Shown here one piece after another: positions 1 to 8,506 of a stretch of DNA of 64,000 nt; position 1 is the stretch's first letter; the number at the start of each line of letters is the position of its first letter. Source of the stretch: Collinsella sp. An307 (GTDB taxonomy: Bacteria; Actinomycetota; Coriobacteriia; Coriobacteriales; Coriobacteriaceae); contig NZ_NFIP01000009.1 in the NCBI RefSeq assembly GCF_002161805.1, positions 62,001-126,000 on the forward strand, read 5' to 3'. Made by a program: the position numbers and the translations under genes. The notes beneath the pieces were generated by a model. It searched no databases, was not told where the DNA came from, and saw nothing but the letters and a program-made list of their open reading frames with translations.

Positions 1-638
1 CGGCGTGCGCGGGCTTTGTCTATGCGCTTGCGGTGGCAGAGAGCCTGCTTGCCCGCGGTGGCAAGCGCTACGCCCTGGTGGTGGGTGCCGAGGAGCTCAG
101 CCGCGTGATGGATATGGCCGACCGCACCACCTGCGTGCTCTTTGGTGACGGCGCCGGCGCGTGCGTGCTTAAGGCCGCGGAGGGCTATCCCTCCCTGCAC
201 GCGGTCTGGGGCTCGCGCGGCAACGGCGAGGCGCTCGCCGCGCCGGGCGTGAACGCCGCGCGCGACGAGGCGGGTGCGGTGCGTCCGTCGTATCTCGCCA
301 TGGACGGCCGCGCGGTCTTTCGCTTTGCGACCGAGGTGCTGCCGCGCTGCTGCGCGGAGGTGCTCGAGCGCGCGGGCGCCTCTGCCGCAGACGTCGACCG
401 TTACGTATTCCACCAGGCAAACAAGCGCATCGTGGACGTTGCCGTGAGAAAGCTCGGGCTCGACTCCGCCAAGTGCGCCGGCAACATCGACCATACGGGC
501 AACACGAGCGCGGCGAGCGTGCCGATCCTTTTGGATGAGCTCGTGCGCGAGGGCGCCCTTGGCCCGGGCGACCGCGTGGTGCTCGCAGGCTTTGGCGCCG
601 GCCTCACCTGGGCGGGCTGCTTGGCCGAGCTCGCATAG
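1..638 (+). CDS. fabH: 3-oxoacyl-ACP synthase III (KAS III), 5' end outside the window
   Basis: FabH condenses acetyl-CoA with malonyl-ACP to start each fatty acid chain in the cytoplasm. The gene is already open at the window edge. The first readable in-frame residues, ACAGFVYALAVAE, carry the active-site cysteine of the family (consensus ACAGF). The other two catalytic residues are visible as the histidine in VFHQANKRI and the asparagine in HTGNTSAASVP, so the C-terminal two thirds is intact. The ORF can be opened at a GTG at base 33, but that lies downstream of the catalytic Cys and cannot be the true start. It is the first visible gene of a fab operon (fabH-fabK-fabD-fabG-fabF-fabZ-marR). 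It is separated from fabK by a long inverted repeat that could affect read-through. Confidence 0.95.
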   Translation, partial: ACAGFVYALAVAESLLARGGKRYALVVGAEELSRVMDMADRTTCVLFGDGAGACVLKAAEGYPSLHAVWGSRGNGEALAAPGVNAARDEAGAVRPSYLAMDGRAVFRFATEVLPRCCAEVLERAGASAADVDRYVFHQANKRIVDVAVRKLGLDSAKCAGNIDHTGNTSAASVPILLDELVREGALGPGDRVVLAGFGAGLTWAGCLAELA

Positions 639-645
639 ACGCTCA

Positions 646-729
646 TTTGGGGACGGGGTCGTTTTGCTCATGAAGCGGCCTGCCCCCAGCGTGACAGCAA
701 GGCATGAGCAAAACGACCCCGTCCCCAAA
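646..729. repeat. REP-like long inverted repeat inside the fab operon
   Basis: Bases 646-672 and 703-729 are perfect reverse complements of each other (27 bp arms, 30-base loop). Each arm contains GGGGACGGGGTCGTTTTGC or its complement. The G-tract motif (GGGGACGGGG) is the style of repeat spread by REP-associated or similar elements in many genomes. It lies between fabH and fabK, two co-directional genes. It is much longer than the terminator hairpins elsewhere in the window and has no T tract, so a dispersed repeat is more likely than a simple terminator. Its effect on expression is unknown. Confidence 0.75.
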
Positions 730-768
730 CAGGCGGCGGCAAAACGATAGAAAGGGTTGCGACTACCT

Positions 769-1701
769 ATGAAGAAGTTGAACGAGATTCTGGGGACCGA
801 GTTCCCCATCATCCAGGGAGGCATGGCCAATATCGCCACCGGCGCGTTTGCGGCCGCGTGCTCCAACGCCGGCGCGCTCGGCCTTGTGGCCGGCGGCGGC
901 CTCGACGGCGAGAGCCTGCGCAAAGAGATCCGCGCTGCCCGCGCCGCGACGGACAAGCCGTTTGGCGTGAACCTCATGCTCATGAACCCGCACATCGACG
1001 AGTGCGCGCGGGTCGTTATCGAGGAGGGTGTCTCGGTCATCACCACCGGCGCCGGCAACCCCGCTAAGTACATCGAGGCGTGGAAGGCGGCCGGCATCAA
1101 GGTGTTCCCCGTGGTTGCCGCGCCCATTCTTGCCAAGCGCCTCGCGCGCCTGCCCATCGACGGCATCATTGCCGAGGGTACCGAGTCCGGCGGGCACGTG
1201 GGCGAGGCCACCACGATGGCGCTCGTTCCCGCGGTGGTCGATGCCGTGCCGGGGCTTCCCGTCATCGCGGCGGGCGGCATTGCCGACGGCCGCGGCATGG
1301 CGGCTGCCTTTGCGCTCGGCGCCTGCGGTGTGCAGATTGGCACGTGCCTGCTCGCGAGCGAGGAGTGCCCCATCCACCAGAACTATAAGGAGAAGGTCGT
1401 CTCTGCGGGCGTGAACGACACCGTGGTCACGGGCCGTCCGGCGGGTGCCCCCGTGCGTTGCCTCAAGAACAAGATGACCAAGAAGTATCTGGAGCTCGAG
1501 CGCACCGACACCAAGCGCGATGAGCTCGAGGCCCTCACCCTCGGCAGCCTCCGCCGCGCGGTGTTTGACGGCGACGTGGACACCGGCAGCTTTATGTGCG
1601 GCCAGGTGGCGGGCATGGTGCACGAGGTGCGGCCCGTCCGCGCCATTCTGGAGGACATGATGGCCGGCTGCCGCTCGGTCATTGCCGGATTGGAGGCGTA
1701 A
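769..1701 (+). CDS. fabK: enoyl-ACP reductase II (FMN-dependent, FabK type)
   Basis: FabK carries out the last reduction of the elongation cycle using NAD(P)H and FMN; it replaces FabI in many anaerobes. The protein (310 aa) is a TIM-barrel of the nitronate monooxygenase/FabK superfamily. It starts MKKLNEILGTEFPIIQGGM and has the GTESGGHVGE stretch with the FMN-site histidine, then VIAAGGIADGRG and GVQIGTCLLASEE. ATG at 769 is chosen over the upstream TTG at 757 because an AAAGGG ribosome site lies 12 bases before it but abuts the TTG. The fab context supports FabK over nitronate monooxygenase. The start of fabD follows the stop by 5 bases. Confidence 0.92.
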   Translation: MKKLNEILGTEFPIIQGGMANIATGAFAAACSNAGALGLVAGGGLDGESLRKEIRAARAATDKPFGVNLMLMNPHIDECARVVIEEGVSVITTGAGNPAKYIEAWKAAGIKVFPVVAAPILAKRLARLPIDGIIAEGTESGGHVGEATTMALVPAVVDAVPGLPVIAAGGIADGRGMAAAFALGACGVQIGTCLLASEECPIHQNYKEKVVSAGVNDTVVTGRPAGAPVRCLKNKMTKKYLELERTDTKRDELEALTLGSLRRAVFDGDVDTGSFMCGQVAGMVHEVRPVRAILEDMMAGCRSVIAGLEA

Positions 1702-1706
1702 ACGTC

Positions 1707-2672
1707 ATGGCGTGCGCATTTCTCTTTGCCGGCCAGGGCTCGCAGCATGCGGGCATGGGCCGCGACCTGTACGAGGCCTACCCGACGTTTGCCCGCGTGA
1801 TTGACGCGGCGGACGAGGCCGTCGACTTTGACCTCAAGACCCTTATGTTTGAGGATCCCGAGGGCAAGATCTCCGATACCGCCTACACCCAACCGGCGAT
1901 GGTCGCCTTTGCCTGCGGCGTGGCGGCGGTGCTGGCGGAGCGCGGCATCGAGGCCGACTTTGCCGCCGGCCTTTCGCTGGGCGAGTACTCCGCCCTCGCT
2001 TACGCGGGCGTGTTCGAGCCGGCCCAGGCCGTGGCGCTTGCGGCGTTCCGCGGGCGCGCGATGGCCGACGCCGCCGCGGGGCGCGACACCGCGATGATCT
2101 CCATCTTGGGTGCGGACCGCGCCCAGGTGGAGCAGGCGGTCGAGGCGGCCCAGGCAGCGGCTGCCGCGGGCGAGGTCGTTGAAGTCTCCAACTACAACTG
2201 CCCTGGTCAGACGGTCATTGCCGGTGACGCCGCGCCTGTGGCCGACGCCGCGGCACGCGCCAAGGAGGCGGGTGCGCGCCGCTGCATCCCGCTCAAGGTC
2301 TCCGGCCCCTTCCACACCTCGCTTCTGGCTCCTGCGGGCGAGGCGCTCCGTGAGCGCTTTGTGACCGAGAGCTTTGGCGCCATGCGCGTGCCGGTGCTCT
2401 TTAACACCCTTGGGCGCGAGATGGGCGAGGCCGAGCTCGACGCCGCATCACTTACCGGCAACACGGCCGAGGTTGTGCCCGGCCTCCTTGTCCGCCAGGT
2501 GCAAAGCGCCGTGCGTATGGAGGAGACGATTCATCGCCTGGCCGAGCTCGGCGTCGACCGCGTGATCGAGATCGGTCCGGGCAAGGTGCTCTCGGGCCTT
2601 GTGCGCAAGACGGAGCCCGGCATTACCTGCACGCCTGTTGAGACGGTGGCAGACGTCGAGGCCCTCGCGTAG
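1707..2672 (+). CDS. fabD: malonyl-CoA:ACP malonyltransferase
   Basis: FabD moves malonyl groups from CoA to acyl carrier protein, supplying the extender for FabH and FabF. The 321-aa protein has the family landmarks in order: FLFAGQGSQHAGMG near the N-terminus, the nucleophile elbow GLSLGEYSAL with the catalytic serine, and the catalytic histidine in SGPFHTSLLAPAGEAL. It ends with IEIGPGKVLSGLVRK. The ATG at 1707 has a GGAGG site within the last codons of fabK, so the two are translationally close. No oddity is seen. Confidence 0.96.
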   Translation: MACAFLFAGQGSQHAGMGRDLYEAYPTFARVIDAADEAVDFDLKTLMFEDPEGKISDTAYTQPAMVAFACGVAAVLAERGIEADFAAGLSLGEYSALAYAGVFEPAQAVALAAFRGRAMADAAAGRDTAMISILGADRAQVEQAVEAAQAAAAAGEVVEVSNYNCPGQTVIAGDAAPVADAAARAKEAGARRCIPLKVSGPFHTSLLAPAGEALRERFVTESFGAMRVPVLFNTLGREMGEAELDAASLTGNTAEVVPGLLVRQVQSAVRMEETIHRLAELGVDRVIEIGPGKVLSGLVRKTEPGITCTPVETVADVEALA

Positions 2673-2732
2673 TAATCAACGGTGACTAAAGGGGCGGGGC
2701 GGCTTGCCGGCCCCGCGCAAGAAAGGATCGCC

Positions 2733-3488
2733 ATGCAGGACTATCCCAAGAACCTCGCCGGTAGGTGCGCCATCATCACCGGCGGCAGCCGCGGTATCGG
2801 CCGTGCCGTCGCACTCGAGCTTGCAGCGCGCGGGGCAAACATCGTCTTTAGCTACGCGGGCAACGCCGCCGCGGCAGAGAAGACCCGCGCAGATGTTGCG
2901 GCGTTCGGCGTCGAGGTCCGCGCTATCCAGGCCAACGCGACCGACCCGGAGGCGGCGGGCACCTTGGTGGATGCGGCCAAGGAGCTCGGCGGGGTGGATA
3001 TCCTCGTCAACAATGCCGGCATCACGCGCGACAAGCTCGCCGCGCGCATGAGCGCCGAGGATTTTGAGGCCGTCATCGCCACTAACCTCACGGGCGCATT
3101 CCTTATGACCAAGGCGGTCCTGCGCCCGATGATGCGCACCCGCGCCGGTGCCATCGTCAACCTGAGCTCGGTCGTGGGCCTGCGCGGCAACGCCGGCCAG
3201 GCCAACTACGCCGCTAGCAAGGCAGGCCTTATTGGCATGACCAAGTCCATCGCCCGCGAGGTCGCCGCTGTCGGCATCCGTGTGAACGCGGTCGCCCCCG
3301 GCTTCATTGCAACCGACATGACCGACGCTATGTCCGAGGCCGCGCGCACCGCAACGCTCGCCCAGATTCCGGCGGGCCACCTCGGCGAGCCCGAGGACGT
3401 GGCGCATGCTGTCGCGTTCCTCGTCTCCGACGAGTCCGCCTACATTACGGGGCAAGTTATAGCCATCGACGGCGGCATGTCCATGTAG
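2733..3488 (+). CDS. fabG: 3-oxoacyl-ACP reductase (NADPH, SDR family)
   Basis: FabG reduces 3-oxoacyl-ACP to 3-hydroxyacyl-ACP. The 251-aa protein is a classical short-chain dehydrogenase: the nucleotide-binding motif TGGSRGIGRA at the N-terminus, the NNAG motif, the catalytic serine in NLSSVVG, and YAASKAG carrying the catalytic Tyr and Lys. It ends in a typical IDGGMSM. ATG at 2733 follows GAAAGGATCGCC, a good ribosome site; frames open further upstream lack one. It is the fourth gene of the fab operon. About 157 bases containing a strong hairpin separate it from fabF. Confidence 0.96.
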   Translation: MQDYPKNLAGRCAIITGGSRGIGRAVALELAARGANIVFSYAGNAAAAEKTRADVAAFGVEVRAIQANATDPEAAGTLVDAAKELGGVDILVNNAGITRDKLAARMSAEDFEAVIATNLTGAFLMTKAVLRPMMRTRAGAIVNLSSVVGLRGNAGQANYAASKAGLIGMTKSIAREVAAVGIRVNAVAPGFIATDMTDAMSEAARTATLAQIPAGHLGEPEDVAHAVAFLVSDESAYITGQVIAIDGGMSM

Positions 3489-3528
3489 CCGGACGACTCG
3501 GGCACGCCGCCTCGCCGCTCAAGCGTTC

Positions 3529-3553
3529 GGGCATGGCCCTCGGGCCTATGCCC
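3529..3553 (+). other. strong hairpin between fabG and fabF
   Basis: A nested inverted repeat reads gggcat-ggccc-tc-gggcc-t-atgccc, giving an 11-bp stem with one bulge. No T tract follows, so it is not a classical terminator. It could be an RNA-processing or attenuating hairpin between the two halves of the fab operon. The rest of the 157-base gap shows nothing recognisable apart from the fabF ribosome site (GAAAGGAG). Confidence 0.5.
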
Positions 3554-3645
3554 TCCGCTTTCGTGGCGATCCGGCGCACCCGAGGCGCCCGGAGGTTTGT
3601 CGAAGGCTTTCGATTTTTATTGACCTCTCCCGAAAGGAGCCATCC

Positions 3646-4896
<1,251 letters not shown>

Positions 4897-4899
4897 CCC

Positions 4900-5385
4900 A
4901 TGGCTGATAACGCTGTTGCTACCGAGGCGAGCGCACAGCACCTTGTGCTCGACTCCAACCAGATCGCCCAGATCCTGCCGCACCGCTATCCCTTTGCGCT
5001 TGTCGACCGCATCACCGATGGCGAGGCGGGCGTATGGGCACGGGGGCGTCTCTGCGTGAGCACCTCGAGCCCGGTGTTTTGCGGCCACTTCCCGAGCTAC
5101 CACGTGCTTCCTGGCGTGCTCATCGTCGAGGCCCTCGCCCAGACGGCAGCCGTGGCCATGCTCTCGCTTCCCGAGAACACCGGTAAGCTCGGCTTCTTTG
5201 CCCAGATTAAGGACGCTCGCTTTAAGCAGCAGGTGCGCCCGGGCGACGTGCTCGAGCTCGAGGCGCGCGTGACCCGCACCCGCGGCGCCTTTGCCTTTAT
5301 CGACGCCGAGGCACGCGTCGACGGCAAGGTCGCGGCCACGGCCGAGCTCACGCTCGCGCTGGGCTCCGGTGAGGGTGTACGCTAG
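4900..5385 (+). CDS. fabZ: 3-hydroxyacyl-ACP dehydratase
   Basis: FabZ dehydrates 3-hydroxyacyl-ACP to trans-2-enoyl-ACP. The 161-aa hot-dog-fold protein shows ILPHRYPFALVDRI and the active-site stretch GHFPSYHVLPGVLIVEALAQ, holding the catalytic His and Glu. It starts 3 bases after fabF, with its ribosome site inside the end of fabF (GGGAGG). The length is slightly above the usual 140-150 aa because of an N-terminal extension of about 20 residues. Confidence 0.95.
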   Translation: MADNAVATEASAQHLVLDSNQIAQILPHRYPFALVDRITDGEAGVWARGRLCVSTSSPVFCGHFPSYHVLPGVLIVEALAQTAAVAMLSLPENTGKLGFFAQIKDARFKQQVRPGDVLELEARVTRTRGAFAFIDAEARVDGKVAATAELTLALGSGEGVR

Positions 5386-5411
5386 GCGCGACCGCGCACC
5401 TAGGGGGTTAT

Positions 5412-5861
5412 ATGCTCGAAGATCGGTTCAACGAGGTGTACAGCAAGTTCAAATTGCATTTCTACCGTGAGACGTTTGCGCGTTTCCAGAATCGCGAGGC
5501 GAGTCTCACCACGGTCGAGTCCTTTGCCATGGAGGCCATCTACGCGCTCGGTGCGCCGACGATCCATGAGTTTGCGGACTTCATGCGCATATCCTCATCA
5601 AACGCCGCCTACAAGATCGGCAGCCTCATCCGCAAGGGCTACGTCGAGAAGGTGCAGTCAGAGCTCGACGGGCGCGAGTACCACCTGCGCCCCACGCAGA
5701 AGTACCTCGACTACTACAACGTGAGCGCCTCGTACGTGCACGAGGTGATCGAGCGCATCAAGGAGCGCTTCTCGCCCGAGGACCTCGCTAAGCTCGAGGA
5801 GATGCTCACCGTCATGTCCGAGGAGCTCATGCCCGAGGTGACGCCGCAGCATTCCGTTTAA
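5412..5861 (+). CDS. MarR-family regulator, probably of the fab operon (FabT-like)
   Basis: A 149-aa winged-helix protein of the MarR type. Residues about 45-110 hold the DNA-binding domain, with a helix-turn-helix ([48 protein letters not shown]) ending in the wing with the DGRE(Y) motif characteristic of MarR proteins. A GGGGG site lies just before the ATG. It is the last gene of the fab cluster, the reverse of streptococcal FabT, which lies at the head. By position it may sense acyl-ACP and repress the operon; that is inference. It converges with the ABC transporter ATPase gene, the two stop regions overlapping at 5858-5861. Confidence 0.8.
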   Translation: MLEDRFNEVYSKFKLHFYRETFARFQNREASLTTVESFAMEAIYALGAPTIHEFADFMRISSSNAAYKIGSLIRKGYVEKVQSELDGREYHLRPTQKYLDYYNVSASYVHEVIERIKERFSPEDLAKLEEMLTVMSEELMPEVTPQHSV

Positions 5862-6622
5862 TCGGCGAGTCGGGAGAGAAATGCCTTGGTACGGGCCTCG
5901 CGCGGGCGGTCGATGACCTGCTCGGCGGGGCCTTCTTCTACAATCTGGCCGCCGTCGAGAAAGACGACTCGGTCGGCCACCTCGCGGGCAAACGACATCT
6001 CGTGCGTCACGATGACCATCGTCATGTGCTCGGCGGCAAGGCTTTTGATGACGCGCAGCACCTCGGCGGTGAGCTCGGGGTCAAGGGCGCTCGTGGGCTC
6101 GTCAAAGAAGAGGACCTCGGGGTGGAGGGCGAGGGCGCGCGCGATGCTCACGCGCTGCTGCTGGCCGCCGGAGAGCTGGCAGGGCACCTTGTCCTCGCAG
6201 CCGGCAAGCCCCATCTTGGCAATGAGCTCGCGCGCCTCGCGCTCGGCCTCCGCACGATCGCGCTTCTGCACGCGGCGCGGGGCATCGGCGATGTTTTGCA
6301 GGACCGTGCGGTGCGGGAAGAGGTTGTAGTTCTGGAACACGAGGCCAAAGCGGCTGCGCGCTGCCTTGAGGGCGTCGCCTTTGGCATATACCGTGCGCCC
6401 CGCCTCGTCGTGCGCCACCGTGAGGTCGCCAAAGGCGAGGCTGCCGCCGTCGAGGGTCTCAAGCAGGGTGGCGCAGCGCAAAAGCGTTGACTTGCCGCCG
6501 CCGGAGGGGCCGATGATGGCCACGACCTCGCCCGGGCTCACCTCGAGGGTGACGCCGCGCAGGACCTCGTTTGCGCCAAACGCCTTGCGGGCGCCGGCAA
6601 GCGACATTACGTACTCAGTCAT
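5858..6622 (-). CDS. polar amino acid ABC transporter ATPase (GlnQ/HisP type)
   Basis: Cytoplasmic ATPase that powers uptake of a polar amino acid. Walker A is GPSGGGKST, the signature is [16 protein letters not shown], and Walker B is [15 protein letters not shown], all canonical. The ATG at 6622 ([16 protein letters not shown]) overlaps the permease stop by 8 bases, indicating translational coupling. A longer frame opening near 6709 lies inside the permease and is not used. The sequence does not identify the substrate. Confidence 0.93.
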   Translation of the reverse strand: MTEYVMSLAGARKAFGANEVLRGVTLEVSPGEVVAIIGPSGGGKSTLLRCATLLETLDGGSLAFGDLTVAHDEAGRTVYAKGDALKAARSRFGLVFQNYNLFPHRTVLQNIADAPRRVQKRDRAEAEREARELIAKMGLAGCEDKVPCQLSGGQQQRVSIARALALHPEVLFFDEPTSALDPELTAEVLRVIKSLAAEHMTMVIVTHEMSFAREVADRVVFLDGGQIVEEGPAEQVIDRPREARTKAFLSRLAD

Positions 6623-7268
6623 GGTAGTAATCCAGCCTCTTCTCGACCGCGCCGAGCACGATCTCGACGAGGAAGTTGAATACCCAGTAGAACGCGGCGG
6701 CGATGGCAAAGGGCACCATGCTCACCTGCGAGGCGACGAGCGCCTTGGCGGTGGAGAACATCTCGGCCACGCCGATGGAGAAGGCAAGCGAGGTGTCTTT
6801 CACGAGCGTGATGATCTCGTTGCCCATGGCGGGGAGAATGCGCTTTACCACCTGCGGAAGCACGATATAGCAGAAGGTCTGCGCGCGGGCGTAGCCAAGC
6901 ACCTCGGCTGCCTCGATCTGGCCGCGCGGAATCGACTGCAGACCGGAGCGGTAGATTTCGGCAAAATAAGCGGCGTAGTTGACGATGAATGCAACAATGG
7001 TCGCTTGCCACTTGGAGTCAGGTGTGAGCTGGATGCCAAAGACATAGTACGGTGCGAAGTAGATGGCAAACATCTGGAGCATAAGGGGCGTGCCGCGCAT
7101 GATGGAGATGTAGACGCGCACAATCCAGCGCACGGGCGCGATGCGGCTCATGCGCGCAAGCGCCACGGCCACGCCGAGCGGCACAGCGCCGAGAAGCGTG
7201 AAGAGAAATATCTGGAGGCTCACGAGGAAGCCCTCGGTGAGCATCGTCAGCATGACGGAGAAGGACAT
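6615..7268 (-). CDS. polar amino acid ABC transporter permease (HisM/GlnP family)
   Basis: Membrane subunit, 217 aa, with about five hydrophobic segments. The EAA loop that contacts the ATPase reads [20 protein letters not shown]. It also carries the family motif [15 protein letters not shown] single permease gene suggests a homodimer. The gene lies downstream of the binding protein gene, and a strong hairpin in the gap could lower permease and ATPase expression relative to the binding protein. Confidence 0.92.
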   Translation of the reverse strand: MSFSVMLTMLTEGFLVSLQIFLFTLLGAVPLGVAVALARMSRIAPVRWIVRVYISIMRGTPLMLQMFAIYFAPYYVFGIQLTPDSKWQATIVAFIVNYAAYFAEIYRSGLQSIPRGQIEAAEVLGYARAQTFCYIVLPQVVKRILPAMGNEIITLVKDTSLAFSIGVAEMFSTAKALVASQVSMVPFAIAAAFYWVFNFLVEIVLGAVEKRLDYYHD

Positions 7269-7309
7269 ACGCGGCCTTTCGGATGCAGCAAGACGCGGAT
7301 TTGCGCTGA

Positions 7310-7340
7310 GCGGCGCCCATGCCGGTTGGGCGGGCGCCGC
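7310..7340 (-). other. intercistronic hairpin between binding protein and permease genes
   Basis: Bases 7310-7318 (gcggcgccc) pair with 7332-7340 (gggcgccgc) in the 107-base gap between the two genes. Such hairpins commonly stabilise or partly terminate the upstream message so that the binding protein is made in excess. No T tract follows on the minus strand. The role is inferred from position. Confidence 0.55.
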
Positions 7341-7375
7341 AAGGAATGAGTGTATCGTGCCCGGTAGGGGAGGGT

Positions 7376-8254
7376 CTACTCGAGGACCCAGTTCTCAAAG
7401 GAGATGCCGTACTCGGCGTACTTGTCGCAGAGCTCCTGCGCCGTGCCGTCCTCAACGAGCGCACGCAGCGCCTCGTTGACGGCCTCGGCGGTGGCGTCGT
7501 CGCCCTTCTTGAAGCCGACGGCGTAGTGCTCCTCAGAAAGCATCTCGGGCAGCTGGGTGTAGGCGCCCTCGTTGGCGGCCATCTGGTACTCGGCGATGGA
7601 GAGGTCGCACGCCACCGCGTCGACCGCACCGCTCTCGAGCTGCATAAACGCGGTGTTGTACTCGCCTATGGTCTCGAGCGAGGCAAAGGTTGCGGTAAGG
7701 CTCGCCTGGTCGCCCTCGAGCACGTCGAGTGCGGCGGAGTCAACCTGGGTGATGACGGCCTTGCCGGCAAGGTCGTCGAGGCTCGCGATGCCGCTGTCGG
7801 CGCGCACGACCACGACCTGGCCGTTTAGCATGTAGGGCTCGGAGAACGTGTAGCCGTCCTCACGCCCCTCCATCGTGAAGCCGTTCCAGATGCAGTTGAT
7901 GGCACCAGAGCCCAAGAGGGCGTCCTTGGCGTCCCAGTCGATGGCCTCGAGCTGGACGTCCCAGCCCTCGCGGTCGGCAACGGCCTGGGCGAGGTCGAGA
8001 TCAAAGCCGGTGTACTCGCCGTCGTCGCCCACAAAGCCGTAGGGCGGATAGGACTGGTCAAAGCCAACGATCAGCGTACCGGTGGCAACGGCGCTCGTGT
8101 CGTCGCTAGAGGCCGGCGCGGACCCGGCGCCGGCAGAGCCTGTTGCCGTGCCGCCCGTGGAGCAGCCGGCGAGGAAGGCGACGGACCCCAGGGCGGCGGC
8201 GCTAAGGCCGAGGAACGCGCGACGGTCGAGGGAGAGGGCGGAGATGGTCTTCAT
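7376..8254 (-). CDS. extracellular amino acid-binding lipoprotein of the ABC transporter
   Basis: Substrate-binding protein, 292 aa, of bacterial solute-binding family 3. The N-terminus has an RR-containing signal (LDRRAFLGLSAAALGS) followed by a lipobox LAGC, so it should be a lipid-anchored and possibly Tat-exported protein. A Ser/Thr/Ala-rich linker leads into the mature domain, which begins at about residue 58 with GTLIVGFDQSYPPYGFVGDD, typical of family 3. The RR and the nearby tatAC genes make Tat export plausible but unproven. Transcription probably starts in 8255-8345, where two operator-like repeats lie. Confidence 0.92.
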   Translation of the reverse strand: MKTISALSLDRRAFLGLSAAALGSVAFLAGCSTGGTATGSAGAGSAPASSDDTSAVATGTLIVGFDQSYPPYGFVGDDGEYTGFDLDLAQAVADREGWDVQLEAIDWDAKDALLGSGAINCIWNGFTMEGREDGYTFSEPYMLNGQVVVVRADSGIASLDDLAGKAVITQVDSAALDVLEGDQASLTATFASLETIGEYNTAFMQLESGAVDAVACDLSIAEYQMAANEGAYTQLPEMLSEEHYAVGFKKGDDATAEAVNEALRALVEDGTAQELCDKYAEYGISFENWVLE

Positions 8255-8275
8255 GAGCTATCCTTCCAGAAAGTA

Positions 8276-8334
8276 CTTTACTAAACTAAAGTGAATTACG
8301 AAACGACAGCAGCATACTCTTTACCAAACTAAAG
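8276..8334 (-). promoter_or_regulatory. twin palindromic operators CTTTA-N6-TAAAG upstream of the ABC transporter
   Basis: Two near-identical 16-base palindromes, CTTTACTAAACTAAAG at 8276-8291 and CTTTACCAAACTAAAG at 8319-8334, start 43 bases apart, about four helical turns. They lie just upstream of the binding protein start in an unusually A+T-rich stretch. The arrangement fits a dimeric repressor binding two phased sites over the promoter. The regulator is not identified. Confidence 0.6.
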
Positions 8335-8432
8335 TGCAATACCTGTCTATCGGTTGTTAACAGGAAGGCGCGCGTCCGTCGTGGGGCTCTCCCTCGCCCG
8401 GAAGCAGCCATTTGTGGGCGAAGTGTGTGTGC

Positions 8433-8457
8433 ATATCCGTTACAATAATGCGGATAT
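8433..8457 (+). promoter_or_regulatory. palindrome overlapping the probable ech promoter
   Basis: ATATCCG (8433-8439) and CGGATAT (8451-8457) are perfect inverted arms around TTACAATAATG, which contains a good -10 hexamer, TACAAT (8441-8446). The start codon of the hydrogenase operon is about 60 bases downstream. An operator wrapped around a -10 box suggests repression of the operon. No clear -35 was found at the expected distance. Confidence 0.5.
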
Positions 8458-8461
8458 TGGC

Positions 8462-8481
8462 TCGAGCGCAGAGGCGCTCGA
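8462..8481 (+). other. 5' leader hairpin of the ech operon
   Basis: TCGAGCGC (8462-8469) pairs with GCGCTCGA (8474-8481), a short strong stem directly after the presumed transcription start. It may stabilise the long hydrogenase mRNA. It does not resemble a riboswitch. Confidence 0.4.
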
Positions 8482-8506
8482 ATCTCAGGTCAAGAGGGGA
8501 AAAGCT

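Noticed and set aside
646-729. Ordinary intrinsic terminator after fabH
   Set aside because: The arms are 27 bp with a 30-base loop and no T tract, and fabK and the rest of the operon follow on the same strand.
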